Below are positions 24,465-31,183 of a DNA stretch of 34,662 nt, in pieces (position 1 is the first letter of the stretch; every line of letters begins with the position of its first letter). The translations under genes were made by a program, and so were the position numbers. Under the pieces are notes generated by a model. That model did no database searches. It was not told where the DNA came from and worked only from the letters and a program-made list of their open reading frames with translations. This stretch comes from JACKHO01 sp041398745 (GTDB lineage Bacteria > Planctomycetota > Planctomycetia > Planctomycetales > Planctomycetaceae): positions 1-34,662 of the forward strand of contig JAWKUB010000019.1 in NCBI GenBank assembly GCA_041398745.1, written 5' to 3'.

Positions 24465-25276
24465 CGTACTGTCCCTGCAATACATTCGATGAGGTTTCGG
24501 CTGGCGGTTTGTCTGCCGGTGGCGGTGCTGTTGTTACATCAGATACCCGTGAAGGTGGCGCACTGGCTGGAGGTTCCGCCATTGTCAGTGTGGTCGGCGA
24601 GATGCGAGCCTACGACGGATTGCTGGCGGTTTACCCGCTCGATGAGGAACAGAGTCCGTACTTGGACCGAACCATCCACATGCAGGATGGGACCGCAGCG
24701 ACAGCCACCAGCCCGACACAGGATGACGGAGTGTTCTGCCTTAGCTCCAATTACTTTGATGGTCGGGATTTCATCGACCTGTCAATTGACAGGTTTCCGG
24801 CAGACCATGAAATGGCATTCTCCTGCTGGGTCCGCATCCAGACCATGTACTCGGAAAAGACGTTCTTCTCAGACAGGTTCTTCGCCATCGGGACCAGTTA
24901 TCTGAACCATCTGAAGGCCAGCATCCGGCTTAATAACGGCGACACGGAAACCACCGTGCTGGCATTCAGCACCACGAGACTCAGCAAGGACCGTTGGCAT
25001 CACATTGCAGCGTCGTGGACCCCCTCGGGGTCACTCAAGCTTTGGATCGATGGTGAATATCAGGGGGAGACAGAGACGCCGTACAGTGAGACCGGGGCGC
25101 TCACGACTCGTTCCCAGATCGGCAGGTTTTCTGGTGGTCAAAGTGTGATCGGGAATCTTCAGGAAGTGCGCCTGTTTCCAGAGGCCAAGTCGTCTGCCTA
25201 CTGGACTGCGGAGCATGACAACTTCTGCAAGGCCGGGTTCGTGTTGCAGGGTGAGACGGTGGGAGCCACGGGCTGA
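24461..25276 (+). CDS. LamG (concanavalin A-like) tail adhesin
   Basis: The 271-aa protein overlaps the previous gene by 4 nt. It starts with the same glycine-rich pattern (VSAGGLSAGGGAVV, EGGALAGGSAIV), then a LamG domain: LLAVYPLDEEQSPYLDRTIH, YFDGRDFIDLS, MAFSCWVRIQT, RWHHIAASWTPSGSLKLWID and IGNLQEVRLFPEAKSSAYWT. DUF2341 and LamG are often in one chain; here they are split across two coupled genes. The palindrome copy at 24778-24793 encodes the LSIDR of the DFIDLSIDRF strand. Likely sugar-binding tail protein. Confidence 0.85.
   Translation: MTYCPCNTFDEVSAGGLSAGGGAVVTSDTREGGALAGGSAIVSVVGEMRAYDGLLAVYPLDEEQSPYLDRTIHMQDGTAATATSPTQDDGVFCLSSNYFDGRDFIDLSIDRFPADHEMAFSCWVRIQTMYSEKTFFSDRFFAIGTSYLNHLKASIRLNNGDTETTVLAFSTTRLSKDRWHHIAASWTPSGSLKLWIDGEYQGETETPYSETGALTTRSQIGRFSGGQSVIGNLQEVRLFPEAKSSAYWTAEHDNFCKAGFVLQGETVGATG
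24778..24793. repeat. Palindrome copy 4 (inside LamG gene)
   Basis: Perfect CCTGTCAATTGACAGG in the same reading phase as the portal copy (both give LSIDR). Confidence 0.85.
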
Positions 25277-25277
25277 G

Positions 25278-25415
25278 ATGGGGGCAAACTATTTTGAAAA
25301 TCTTTTGAGATTCTTTTCGGGCCGAATCGCAGAGTTTCCGGAAACTTTGCGTGCATTGGCGAAGTTCGGCCAAAGATCGCCTGAATCCATGAAGTTGCCG
25401 TTTTTTGACCAATAA
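25278..25415 (+). CDS. Possible 45-aa protein after LamG
   Basis: ATG 25278 lies one base after the LamG stop (TGAGATG). The product begins MGANYFENLLRFFSGRIAEF and continues ETLRALAKFGQRSPES, an amphipathic helix-like sequence. No clear SD; translation could be coupled to LamG. It could equally be a chance frame. Confidence 0.35.
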   Translation: MGANYFENLLRFFSGRIAEFPETLRALAKFGQRSPESMKLPFFDQ

Positions 25416-25431
25416 ATCAGGCTCTCATATA

Positions 25432-27423
25432 ATGCGTCCCGAAGCCAGCATGAAATCAAGACAACCGCCGTCCTCTCAAGCTGGCATCAATTCAGGGGGC
25501 GGCGGTTGCTCTGTTGATGCACCTCAAAAAAACGAGCGGCTGCACCCCAGAAAAATGAAAGTGCAGCCGCTACATACTGTCGTGACCAGTACACTATCTA
25601 TAGCACCTGACTCAAAAAAGCGCAAGCCAAAATCGGAAGCGGAGACAACCAAGGCTTTGTCATGGTTCCTGTTTTCCGGTCAGGGATGCAAGTATCTCGG
25701 CTTCCGTTTTGCCGACCGGGAATTACAGGATGACGGCACATGGAAAGTCTTGTCCCGACGTTACGACGCTGACCTGAAACGCTGGGTAGCGAACTACGAC
25801 CACCCCGAACACTGGACAACCGACAAGTCCCACAACCACTGGCGCTGCTCCGCACTGCTGCAACATCTCCAAGGTCAACATCGTGGGCTGGTCGTCACTG
25901 AGGACTCAGGTTGTACTCATGTCCCATTCATTGCTTCAGACTTGGACCGACACCACGACGAAGACCGCTACCAGCATCTCCAGCGAGTTATCAAGGTCGG
26001 CAGATTGTGTGCAAAACTGTTTCCACACTTACGCTGGCTCGTGGAAGTGAATCATCACAATGGGTCCGTGAAGTTCTTTGGATTTGGCCGTAAGGCCATC
26101 CCGATAGCAACGGCCCGAGAAATGGCCGAGCAACTTCATCAGGCCGTCGTCCAGATCACAGGCAACGAGTCCACCGAAGTTTTCCCACATAATTTGCAGC
26201 AGGTCATGCTGCCGTTCCGCACCGACAAAACCACCATCATCTCCACCGGGGAACTAAGCAAGGTGGAACGCCACAGGAACAAGCCTGTTCGCCAGAAGTA
26301 CACCACCTACTCCATGTGTGAATTCGAGCAATGGTGGCTGGGATCAGATCAGTACGATGAGTTGGCGTTGAGAAAAGTATTGAAGAAAGTTCTGCAACTT
26401 GAAAACTGGGATGTGAACTCCCGTATCGAAGATGCCGTCATCAGCAAACCCGTCAATCGCCTTGATGAATTGAGGGATGAGGCCTACCGGGAAGCGATTG
26501 GTTTGGATGTCCCTCAACCAGCCTTGTCCTCGCTGCGCTCGGAAAAGGGTGGTCCGCTGGGGCGGACCACCAATTGTGGTCTGGGGCCTGACGGCGGGGT
26601 TCTCCCCAGTTCCGTCGATGAGATCAAAGGTGAGCCGGACACGTTCACACGCAGACGACTGTTCACTCAGTGGCTTTCACGTCAGCAGAGACATGTACCC
26701 ACCCCCGAGGAAGTTCATGCTGAGTATGTGCGTCTGGGGGTTTCTCATGGCAGTGCGACCATCTCGGACTTTCGCCCCATCTGCCGGTATGTGGCTCGTG
26801 GTTTTGAGGCGGATAAGCTGGGTAATGGCAAAAGCCAGATGCCGGACCTGATGGAGAAGTTCTACAAGTGGAAAGGTCGAGCAACGACTGGCTGTGTACT
26901 CGGACGAAAGTTTCGGACACAAATCGGTCAGCAACTCAAAGCGAATGGATACCTGTCAAATGGCAGGACTCGAATCGTGGATGGCAACCACCTGCCTTAT
27001 GTCATGGCGATTGTCGAACAGGTTCGTAAACCTGATGGCGGCATTCCACGAGTCTGTATTGAAGGCTGGTGGCACGATCTGCACCGGCTGGGATGTCTAC
27101 CTGAATGGAACAAGGAATACTGGACCGCCTGTCGCAAGGTGCTGGTCCAACTGGGCTGGATCAAGGCGTACCACAACTATTCCAAGCGTGAGCATCTGGC
27201 CAAGACCTGCCGGATCATTTACGGCAATGGCCCGTTGGTCGGGACGCTGTACAGCTACCCAACTGAATCAACAACAATAGTACCACCACCCCCTATAAAG
27301 GTGGTGGCGCAGTCGGACACCCCATTTGAGGGTGATATGGCTACCAGACCGCCACCGGACCCTCCACCACCGCCCTTGGTGCGGTTCACCCCCAGCTTTG
27401 CGGAGCAAATCTCATGGAATTGA
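25432..27423 (+). CDS. Primase-like replication protein (AEP type, putative)
   Basis: Start uncertain: ATG 25432 (next to CATATAATG) or ATG 25450; neither has an SD. From 25432 the product is 663 aa. The N-terminal half resembles archaeo-eukaryotic primase/prim-pol proteins: VPFIASDLDRHH with a DxD pair (D170, D172), then LVEVNHHNGSVKFFGF in the place of the S-x-H region, and NLQQVMLPFRTDK, like the third AEP motif before a basic residue. The C-terminal half holds winged-helix-like segments (ATISDFRPICRYVARGFEAD, GCLPEWNKEYWTACRKVLVQ) and a Pro-rich tail. Residues about 364-393 are encoded by a dispersed repeat. It is the only replication candidate in the window; no helicase is seen. Confidence 0.65.
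   Translation: MRPEASMKSRQPPSSQAGINSGGGGCSVDAPQKNERLHPRKMKVQPLHTVVTSTLSIAPDSKKRKPKSEAETTKALSWFLFSGQGCKYLGFRFADRELQDDGTWKVLSRRYDADLKRWVANYDHPEHWTTDKSHNHWRCSALLQHLQGQHRGLVVTEDSGCTHVPFIASDLDRHHDEDRYQHLQRVIKVGRLCAKLFPHLRWLVEVNHHNGSVKFFGFGRKAIPIATAREMAEQLHQAVVQITGNESTEVFPHNLQQVMLPFRTDKTTIISTGELSKVERHRNKPVRQKYTTYSMCEFEQWWLGSDQYDELALRKVLKKVLQLENWDVNSRIEDAVISKPVNRLDELRDEAYREAIGLDVPQPALSSLRSEKGGPLGRTTNCGLGPDGGVLPSSVDEIKGEPDTFTRRRLFTQWLSRQQRHVPTPEEVHAEYVRLGVSHGSATISDFRPICRYVARGFEADKLGNGKSQMPDLMEKFYKWKGRATTGCVLGRKFRTQIGQQLKANGYLSNGRTRIVDGNHLPYVMAIVEQVRKPDGGIPRVCIEGWWHDLHRLGCLPEWNKEYWTACRKVLVQLGWIKAYHNYSKREHLAKTCRIIYGNGPLVGTLYSYPTESTTIVPPPPIKVVAQSDTPFEGDMATRPPPDPPPPPLVRFTPSFAEQISWN
26522..26608 (+). repeat. 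Dispersed palindromic element, copy A (in primase gene)
   Basis: It begins CCTTGTCCTCGCTGCGCTCGG, then a perfect 10-bp hairpin GGTGGTCCGC-TGGG-GCGGACCACC (26548-26571), then AATTGTGGTCTGGGGCCT and GGCGGGGTTCTCCCC (26593-26607). The same order, inverted, is found at 27454-27536. It is in frame and encodes a low-complexity linker (LSSLRSEKGGPLGRTTNCGL). Confidence 0.7.
26952..26967. repeat. Palindrome variant (inside primase gene)
   Basis: CCTGTCAAATGGCAGG, one base off the commoner CCTGTCAATTGGCAGG. It encodes LSNGR, in the same reading phase as the portal and LamG copies. Confidence 0.6.
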
Positions 27424-27453
27424 CCAAGTGATATGGAGGCGTTGCGTACTCGT

Positions 27454-27536
27454 GGGGAGAACCCCGCCGAAGGCCCGAAACTACAATTTATGCCACTGCC
27501 TTGCCCGAGCGAAGCGAGGGTCAGCAAGGCAGTGGC
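27454..27536 (-). repeat. Dispersed palindromic element, copy B
   Basis: Inverted relative to copy A. GGGGAGAACCCCGCC (27454-27468) is the reverse complement of 26593-26607, and similarity extends through the GGGCCT and AATTGT blocks. Its hairpin GCCACTGCCTTGC / GCAAGGCAGTGGC (27492-27504, 27524-27536; perfect 13 bp, 19-nt loop) holds CTCGCTTCGCTCGG, matching CTCGCTGCGCTCGG in copy A. It lies 30 nt after the primase stop and could also terminate that transcript or act as a replication structure. Confidence 0.7.
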
Positions 27537-27600
27537 TTTGGTTTCACGAAGTGACAATGCCAGTTCACTGATCCAATGGAAGACAAACGGTTCTGGACGC

Positions 27601-27639
27601 AAAACAGGCCCACCAGACAATTGTGTCCGGTGGGCCTGT
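27601..27639 (-). terminator. Rho-independent terminator (duplicate), minus strand
   Basis: ACAGGCCCACC (27604-27614) pairs with GGTGGGCCTGT (27629-27639), with inner GACA/TGTC pairing; the minus transcript ends in TTTT. Near-identical to the terminator at 27992-28037, but its gene is reduced to a remnant. Confidence 0.75.
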
Positions 27640-27650
27640 CAATTGGCAGG
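27635..27650. repeat. Palindrome copy 5
   Basis: CCTGTCAATTGGCAGG, sharing its first bases with the terminator stem and lying just before a TTA (minus-strand stop) of the gene remnant. Confidence 0.85.
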
Positions 27651-27683
27651 TTACGCAACGTCCGTGAAATCAATCACGGCACG
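27651..27683 (-). pseudogene. 3'-end remnant duplicated from the gene at 28049
   Basis: On the minus strand it reads RAVIDFTDVA and stop, against RVVIDFTTIQ and stop in the intact gene; the DNA is alike over about 33 nt and then diverges. The following palindrome and terminator are duplicated too. A partial duplication, or what is left of a second gene copy. Confidence 0.55.
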
Positions 27684-27834
27684 TTTTCTAACCGGCGTCT
27701 ACAACGTTGGACATGCTTCCCCTATCATGATGGAACCAGTGCGTGTTGCTCACCTCGTATCGCAGAGATGCAGTTGGTCGAATCGGCACAAGCGTGAAAC
27801 GGTCGGTTGATCCAGATTTGACGGGAGAAATGAA

Positions 27835-27954
27835 ATGGAAGTCTATGGACCGATACTCTTGGTTGTCATAGCGATCATCTGCGGTGTCGCACTGAGGAAC
27901 CGAGCGAGCAAAGAACAGAAAAATAAAGATGAGCAAGACAACTCGAATGGGTGA
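27835..27954 (+). CDS. 39-aa single-TM peptide (holin-like size)
   Basis: ATG 27835 is preceded by GGGAGA at normal spacing. The product has a short start, one TM segment (ILLVVIAIICGVAL, residues about 7-20) and a highly charged tail (RNRASKEQKNKDEQDNSNG). This small TM plus charged tail layout is seen in phage holins and other membrane peptides. No endolysin is nearby, so the lytic role is a guess. It sits between two duplicated palindrome/terminator modules (27601-27650 and 27992-28048). Composition and SD support a real gene despite its size. Confidence 0.55.
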   Translation: MEVYGPILLVVIAIICGVALRNRASKEQKNKDEQDNSNG

Positions 27955-27991
27955 GTTGCTTACGGAATGACGCAAATCGTGTTGATTCTGA

Positions 27992-28037
27992 ACCAAACGA
28001 AAACAGGCCCACCAGTCACTACGACTGATGGGCCTGT
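27992..28037 (-). terminator. Rho-independent terminator of the 28049 gene
   Basis: On the minus strand: stem of 15 pairs (28023-28037 with 28003-28017, one G-U pair), loop of 5, then TTTTCGTTT. It overlaps palindrome copy 6. Confidence 0.8.
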
Positions 28038-28048
28038 CAATTGACAGG
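28033..28048. repeat. Palindrome copy 6
   Basis: Perfect CCTGTCAATTGACAGG directly after the stop codon of the minus gene and overlapping its terminator stem, exactly as copy 5 does beside the remnant. Confidence 0.85.
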
Positions 28049-28765
28049 TTACTGGATCGTCGTGAAGTCAATCACGACACGTTGGACATCGTAGACCTTG
28101 GACCACGAAGCCAGCTTACGGAACAACTGCTCCCGGCTCTCAGCCTTGAGGCTGAGCGTCAGGTTGTTCTTGTCACGGTTACAGTCCACGCCGAAATACT
28201 CGGCGGCACTCTCCACCGTACCGGCTTGGTCGAACACTTCATGGTCGTCGAAGCCGATGACCATTTTCGCCATACACGGGACCGGAGCGGGTTTCGTTGC
28301 TGGTTCCTTCGTCGTACCAGTCATCTGCTGCACGACTTCACGAATCAGCAGGGCCGTGATCTTCCGCTGCTCCTCATTGTGAAGACGGACCACTTCGGTC
28401 CAGACCTGCTTTTGCATGTCTGGCTCCAGCTTGTTGAACTCCCGGCACTGTCCTTCGCAGTTAGGGAGCAACATGTCCGCCTTCCCTTCCAACAACTCGT
28501 CCGCACTCAGGCCACTGAGCGTCAGCAACAGTTCTCCGGCCTGCTTGTGACGGGTCGTGGCGGCATCGTCCATGTCGAACGTTTCCCCACAGTACGCAGT
28601 CAGGGACCGGAACGGCCAGAACAAGCCTTCCTTGTCGATGACCGTCAGGGCCACGCACGTCTTCAGAAACGCACGTTGTCCTTCACGCACGATCTGCTCG
28701 CAGTGGTGCAGACGCTCCTGCTGCTCATTGCTCAGTGTCTTCTCGTTGTTGTCCTGCTTACTCAT
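28049..28765 (-). CDS. Conserved phage/plasmid-type protein, 238 aa, function unknown
   Basis: ATG 28765 has a good SD (GGAGG). The central part (CEQIVREGQRAFLKTCVALT, FRSLTAYCGETFDMDDAATT, LLPNCEGQCREFNKLEPDMQ, KQVWTEVVRLHNEE) follows a pattern I know from plasmid and phage proteins: an early helix with a growth-like start, F-x-Y-C, a helix-turn-helix-like stretch, and (P)-x-(S/C)E-Q-R-L--L---Q---W-E-V. These are often near replication or partition genes and may bind DNA. The C-terminus (VESAAEYFGVDCNRDKNNLT, VYDVQRVVIDFTTIQ) is separate and beta-rich. It is divergent from the HTH gene at 28945, as in a regulatory switch region. Confidence 0.7.
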   Translation of the reverse strand: MSKQDNNEKTLSNEQQERLHHCEQIVREGQRAFLKTCVALTVIDKEGLFWPFRSLTAYCGETFDMDDAATTRHKQAGELLLTLSGLSADELLEGKADMLLPNCEGQCREFNKLEPDMQKQVWTEVVRLHNEEQRKITALLIREVVQQMTGTTKEPATKPAPVPCMAKMVIGFDDHEVFDQAGTVESAAEYFGVDCNRDKNNLTLSLKAESREQLFRKLASWSKVYDVQRVVIDFTTIQ

Positions 28766-28944
28766 GTCACGTCCTCCAATGCGGAGTTGCGTCCGACGCC
28801 CCTCTCGGCGAGAGGAAAAAGCGTCGTCTGCTCAACCAAAAACGCCGCCACGCCAAAATGGACAAATAATGGTCAAACTTGTAGCGTGTATTGCTGCAAG
28901 GAACCTGTTGAGAGCCACTTACGACAAACGCTCAGGTGAGCAAT
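28766..28944. promoter_or_regulatory. Divergent intergenic region with dyads
   Basis: This 179-bp gap between divergent genes holds a compact hairpin CCTCTC-GGC-GAGAGG (28801-28815) flanked by GACGC (28795-28799) and GCGTC (28821-28825). Both flanking genes have SDs. It is the likely site for divergent promoters and operators, but I cannot place -35/-10 boxes with confidence. Confidence 0.4.
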
Positions 28945-29442
28945 ATGGACCGGCGAGAGACATTCAAGGCCAATCTGCGGCGACTGGCCGAGCGTCAGGG
29001 CTTGGATTTCGATGGCCTCGCCCATCGGCTGGGGTACATCAGGGACCGCAAGAAATGGCTGCGGAGAATGTGGCGTGACGGACTGGAGCGCCTCGACGAG
29101 CGGCGCTGGCAGGACTTTGTGAGTCTGGCCAACTTCTTGGGGCTGGATCATCCCCAGATGTTCTGGGAAGAAAGTCCAGATGTCTCACCGAGGGTGTTCA
29201 GGAAGGGGAACCAACTGGAGTTCGTCAAACTGGTGGACGAAGCGTGGGATTTCATTCGCACCATCGATACGCTCAGGCAGGAGTTCCCCGCCGAACTGCG
29301 GGACATCATTCAGAAATGGGCCAAGGTCTTGCTCATCGAGAACTATGTACCGACCGAATGGACGCCCATCGACGACGAGGGGAACTTCCTTGAAACGCCT
29401 GATGTCCAAGTGGAATGGAACGAGATCAACAACAGGTGGTAA
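28945..29442 (+). CDS. HTH-type putative phage regulator, 165 aa
   Basis: ATG 28945 has GGTGA at good spacing; a GTG at 28936 adds three residues. Residues about 5-70 (FKANLRRLAERQGLDFDGLA, HRLGYIRDRKKWLRRMWRDG, RRWQDFVSLANFLGLDHPQ) resemble an XRE/Cro-type helix-turn-helix with an extended basic recognition region, ending with the typical LA-FL-L--P--M pattern. The rest is helical and acidic. A candidate repressor or regulator, facing the divergent gene at 28049. It begins a + strand operon of accessory and modification genes. Confidence 0.65.
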   Translation: MDRRETFKANLRRLAERQGLDFDGLAHRLGYIRDRKKWLRRMWRDGLERLDERRWQDFVSLANFLGLDHPQMFWEESPDVSPRVFRKGNQLEFVKLVDEAWDFIRTIDTLRQEFPAELRDIIQKWAKVLLIENYVPTEWTPIDDEGNFLETPDVQVEWNEINNRW

Positions 29443-29460
29443 CGGAGGTTCGTAGCGGCC

Positions 29461-29721
29461 ATGATGGTGAACCATTCTTCCATTCAGGACGCACGGACTG
29501 AGTTCAACCAACTGATTGACGACTACAACGAACTCGGTTCTGTGAATTTGATTGTGGATGAACTCAGACACCATCCCAACTGGACCGCATACGAGCAGAA
29601 GCATGGACTCGGACCCATTCGCCGACATCTCCTGACCAAATGGAAGCAGTCCAAAGGATCAGGCGTGACACCCGATCACTTTGCGAGAGTGTTTGGGCAA
29701 ATGTTCTTGGATTCTGAGTAA
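29461..29721 (+). CDS. Unknown small protein, 86 aa
   Basis: It lies 18 nt after the HTH gene. GGAGG is present but 14 nt away from ATG 29461, so ATG 29464 may be used. The protein is helical and soluble: IQDARTEFNQLIDDYNELGS, then HHPNWTAYEQKHGLGPIRRH and TPDHFARVFGQMFLDSE. No family recognised. Probably co-transcribed with the HTH gene. Confidence 0.6.
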   Translation: MMVNHSSIQDARTEFNQLIDDYNELGSVNLIVDELRHHPNWTAYEQKHGLGPIRRHLLTKWKQSKGSGVTPDHFARVFGQMFLDSE

Positions 29722-29845
29722 GGAGTGATGGTAGTCGCTTTGAAGACACGCCTGTTCATTGACGGATTCGAAAAATGTCGGGACGATTGATTGCATCAAT
29801 AAACGCACATGTGACCATGTGATTCCAAACGTGGCGGGAGATGTC

Positions 29846-30646
29846 ATGGAATACTTTGAAGGAAGTCGCCCAATTGGTTCAGCCCGATGTAGTGACAAGG
29901 AGGGTCCGTGTCCAAGTCCGGGGACTGAGATTCCCGCTGGCGAGGGCTACCTTTACATCTCTGAGCAGGTCGTTGAATTTCGTCGGGATGCAAGAACAGA
30001 AGCGGAGATGCGAGCGAAAGCTGCCCGTGTCTACCAACAGAGATTTGGCGACATAAGTGGCGGTGTAGTCATTCTGGGGGCCGGTGTTGCCGAACCTATA
30101 CTTATGTGTGAGCAGTGCGCTCGGGCGAGAGGAATTGACATGGCAAGGGCAGCAGCCGATGCCAAACATTGGTGGGAGTCCGGTCAGATACCTCTTTGGC
30201 CCACTTCAAAACCACTTTTGGACACTTCGCCAAAAGTTGCCTCTTGCTTCACCTGTCCTAATTGCAAAGTTATGGCGGACCCCGATGTAAACGGCACCTG
30301 TTTGAAATGTGGTTTTCAAGGAGAAGTCTTTTGCACAACGTGCTACCAGACCAACCCATACTCAGCTTTCAAGAATCTTCGCTGTCCGGCTTGTCGGAAG
30401 GGAACGTTTCCAAGAACTCTTTTCAGCTTCCCCCTGCTGCTCTTCGGATTTGTTGCAGTAGTATTCGCTCCGTGGAAACTGATGACGACCTACTCTGACC
30501 AAGTCCAAAATCTGCCAATGGGTTCAGCACTTCTCCCACTCTTTGTTGGCTTGTCAATCACTTTTGGAGCATTCGTTATTTGGCGAACGCTCCAGTGGGA
30601 GTGGAATCTGATGAAAGGAAAGTTCGCTTTTCGAAGCTTGCCATAA
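29846..30646 (+). CDS. Zinc-ribbon membrane protein
   Basis: ATG 29846 follows GGGAG with 5-nt spacing; an upstream TTG frame (29759) lacks an SD. The 266-aa protein has an N-terminal domain with Cys pairs (ARCSDKEGPCPS, LMCEQCARARG), then two zinc ribbons (CFTCPNCKVMADP with TCLKCGFQG, and FCTTCYQTNPY with CPACRKGTF), then two TM segments (LFSFPLLLFGFVAVVFAPW and ALLPLFVGLSITFGAFVIW). Ribbons next to TM helices are seen in some bacterial membrane sensors. Function unknown; it may be lysogenic cargo. Confidence 0.65.
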   Translation: MEYFEGSRPIGSARCSDKEGPCPSPGTEIPAGEGYLYISEQVVEFRRDARTEAEMRAKAARVYQQRFGDISGGVVILGAGVAEPILMCEQCARARGIDMARAAADAKHWWESGQIPLWPTSKPLLDTSPKVASCFTCPNCKVMADPDVNGTCLKCGFQGEVFCTTCYQTNPYSAFKNLRCPACRKGTFPRTLFSFPLLLFGFVAVVFAPWKLMTTYSDQVQNLPMGSALLPLFVGLSITFGAFVIWRTLQWEWNLMKGKFAFRSLP

Positions 30647-30683
30647 TCCTTCGTGTCTGAGCAAGAAACTGCCTTCACACGCA

Positions 30684-30690
30684 TACCTAC
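30684..30690 (+). promoter_or_regulatory. TACCTAC start-proximal motif (ParB-like gene)
   Basis: GCATACCTACCTGCATG matches the portal site GCATACATACCCGTATG at 14 of 17 bases, including the 4-nt spacing to ATG 30695. No SD. Confidence 0.4.
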
Positions 30691-30694
30691 CTGC

Positions 30695-31183
30695 ATGAAG
30701 GACAGAATCAAATCACTCAGACGGATTCCGGCCAGCAAGCTGGTTCCGCACCCCAAGAACCACCGAGAACATCCCGACCGACAGAAACGAGTCCTGTCAG
30801 GTCTACTTGAAGAGATTGGTTGGACCACGGGCCTCATTGTTCGTGAAACCAAAGCTGGCTACCAGATTCTCGACGGACATCTCCGTCAGCAAATGACCAC
30901 GGGCAAAGTACCCTGTCTCGTGGTTGATCTGACCGACGATGAAGCCGACCTGTTGCTGGCTTCTCATGATGCTGTGACCGGCATGGCTGAAGTCAACCAG
31001 AACAAGCTGGACGATCTGCTGGCCACGTTGTCGGCGAAGAACCCTGATGTACAGGAGATGCTCGAACAACTGGCCACCAATACCAGCATGGCTCTGGACG
31101 AAGGCAAGGAGTTCGATGAATCGTGCGCTGATGATGTCGCCACTGTGACTTGCCCAAGCTGCGGGGAGGTATTCCCCCTATGA
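30695..31183 (+). CDS. ParB/Srx-fold protein next to DNA methyltransferase
   Basis: Start chosen at ATG 30695 (MKDRIKSLRRIPASKLVPHP) because of the adjoining motif; a GTG at 30653 is possible. The 162-aa protein has the ParB N-terminal pattern: KLVPHPKNHREHPDRQKRVL, LLEEIGWTTGLIVRE, YQILDGHLRQQM (the usual DGHhR box) and a helical LTDDEADLLLASHDAV. Such proteins are common in phages beside, or fused to, DNA methyltransferases. It ends with a CPSCGEVFPL zinc-knuckle-like tail. It overlaps the methyltransferase by ATGA, so the two are coupled. Confidence 0.85.
   Translation: MKDRIKSLRRIPASKLVPHPKNHREHPDRQKRVLSGLLEEIGWTTGLIVRETKAGYQILDGHLRQQMTTGKVPCLVVDLTDDEADLLLASHDAVTGMAEVNQNKLDDLLATLSAKNPDVQEMLEQLATNTSMALDEGKEFDESCADDVATVTCPSCGEVFPL

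Larger units (their letters stand above)
27424..27834. other. 411-bp intergenic region rich in hairpins
   Basis: No convincing gene. It holds copy B of the dispersed element with a 13-bp hairpin, a minus-strand terminator with palindrome copy 5, and a 33-nt remnant of the 3' end of the gene at 28049. A 125-codon + frame from 27433 crosses all three structures and is judged spurious. Confidence 0.6.

Noticed and set aside
27433..27810. A 125-codon + frame after the primase gene
   Set aside because: It crosses a 13-bp hairpin, a terminator, a palindrome and a gene remnant, has no SD, and its product looks unlike a protein.
29728..29790. A 20-codon frame after AAGGAG
   Set aside because: The SD is too close (2 nt) and the peptide is too short to support.
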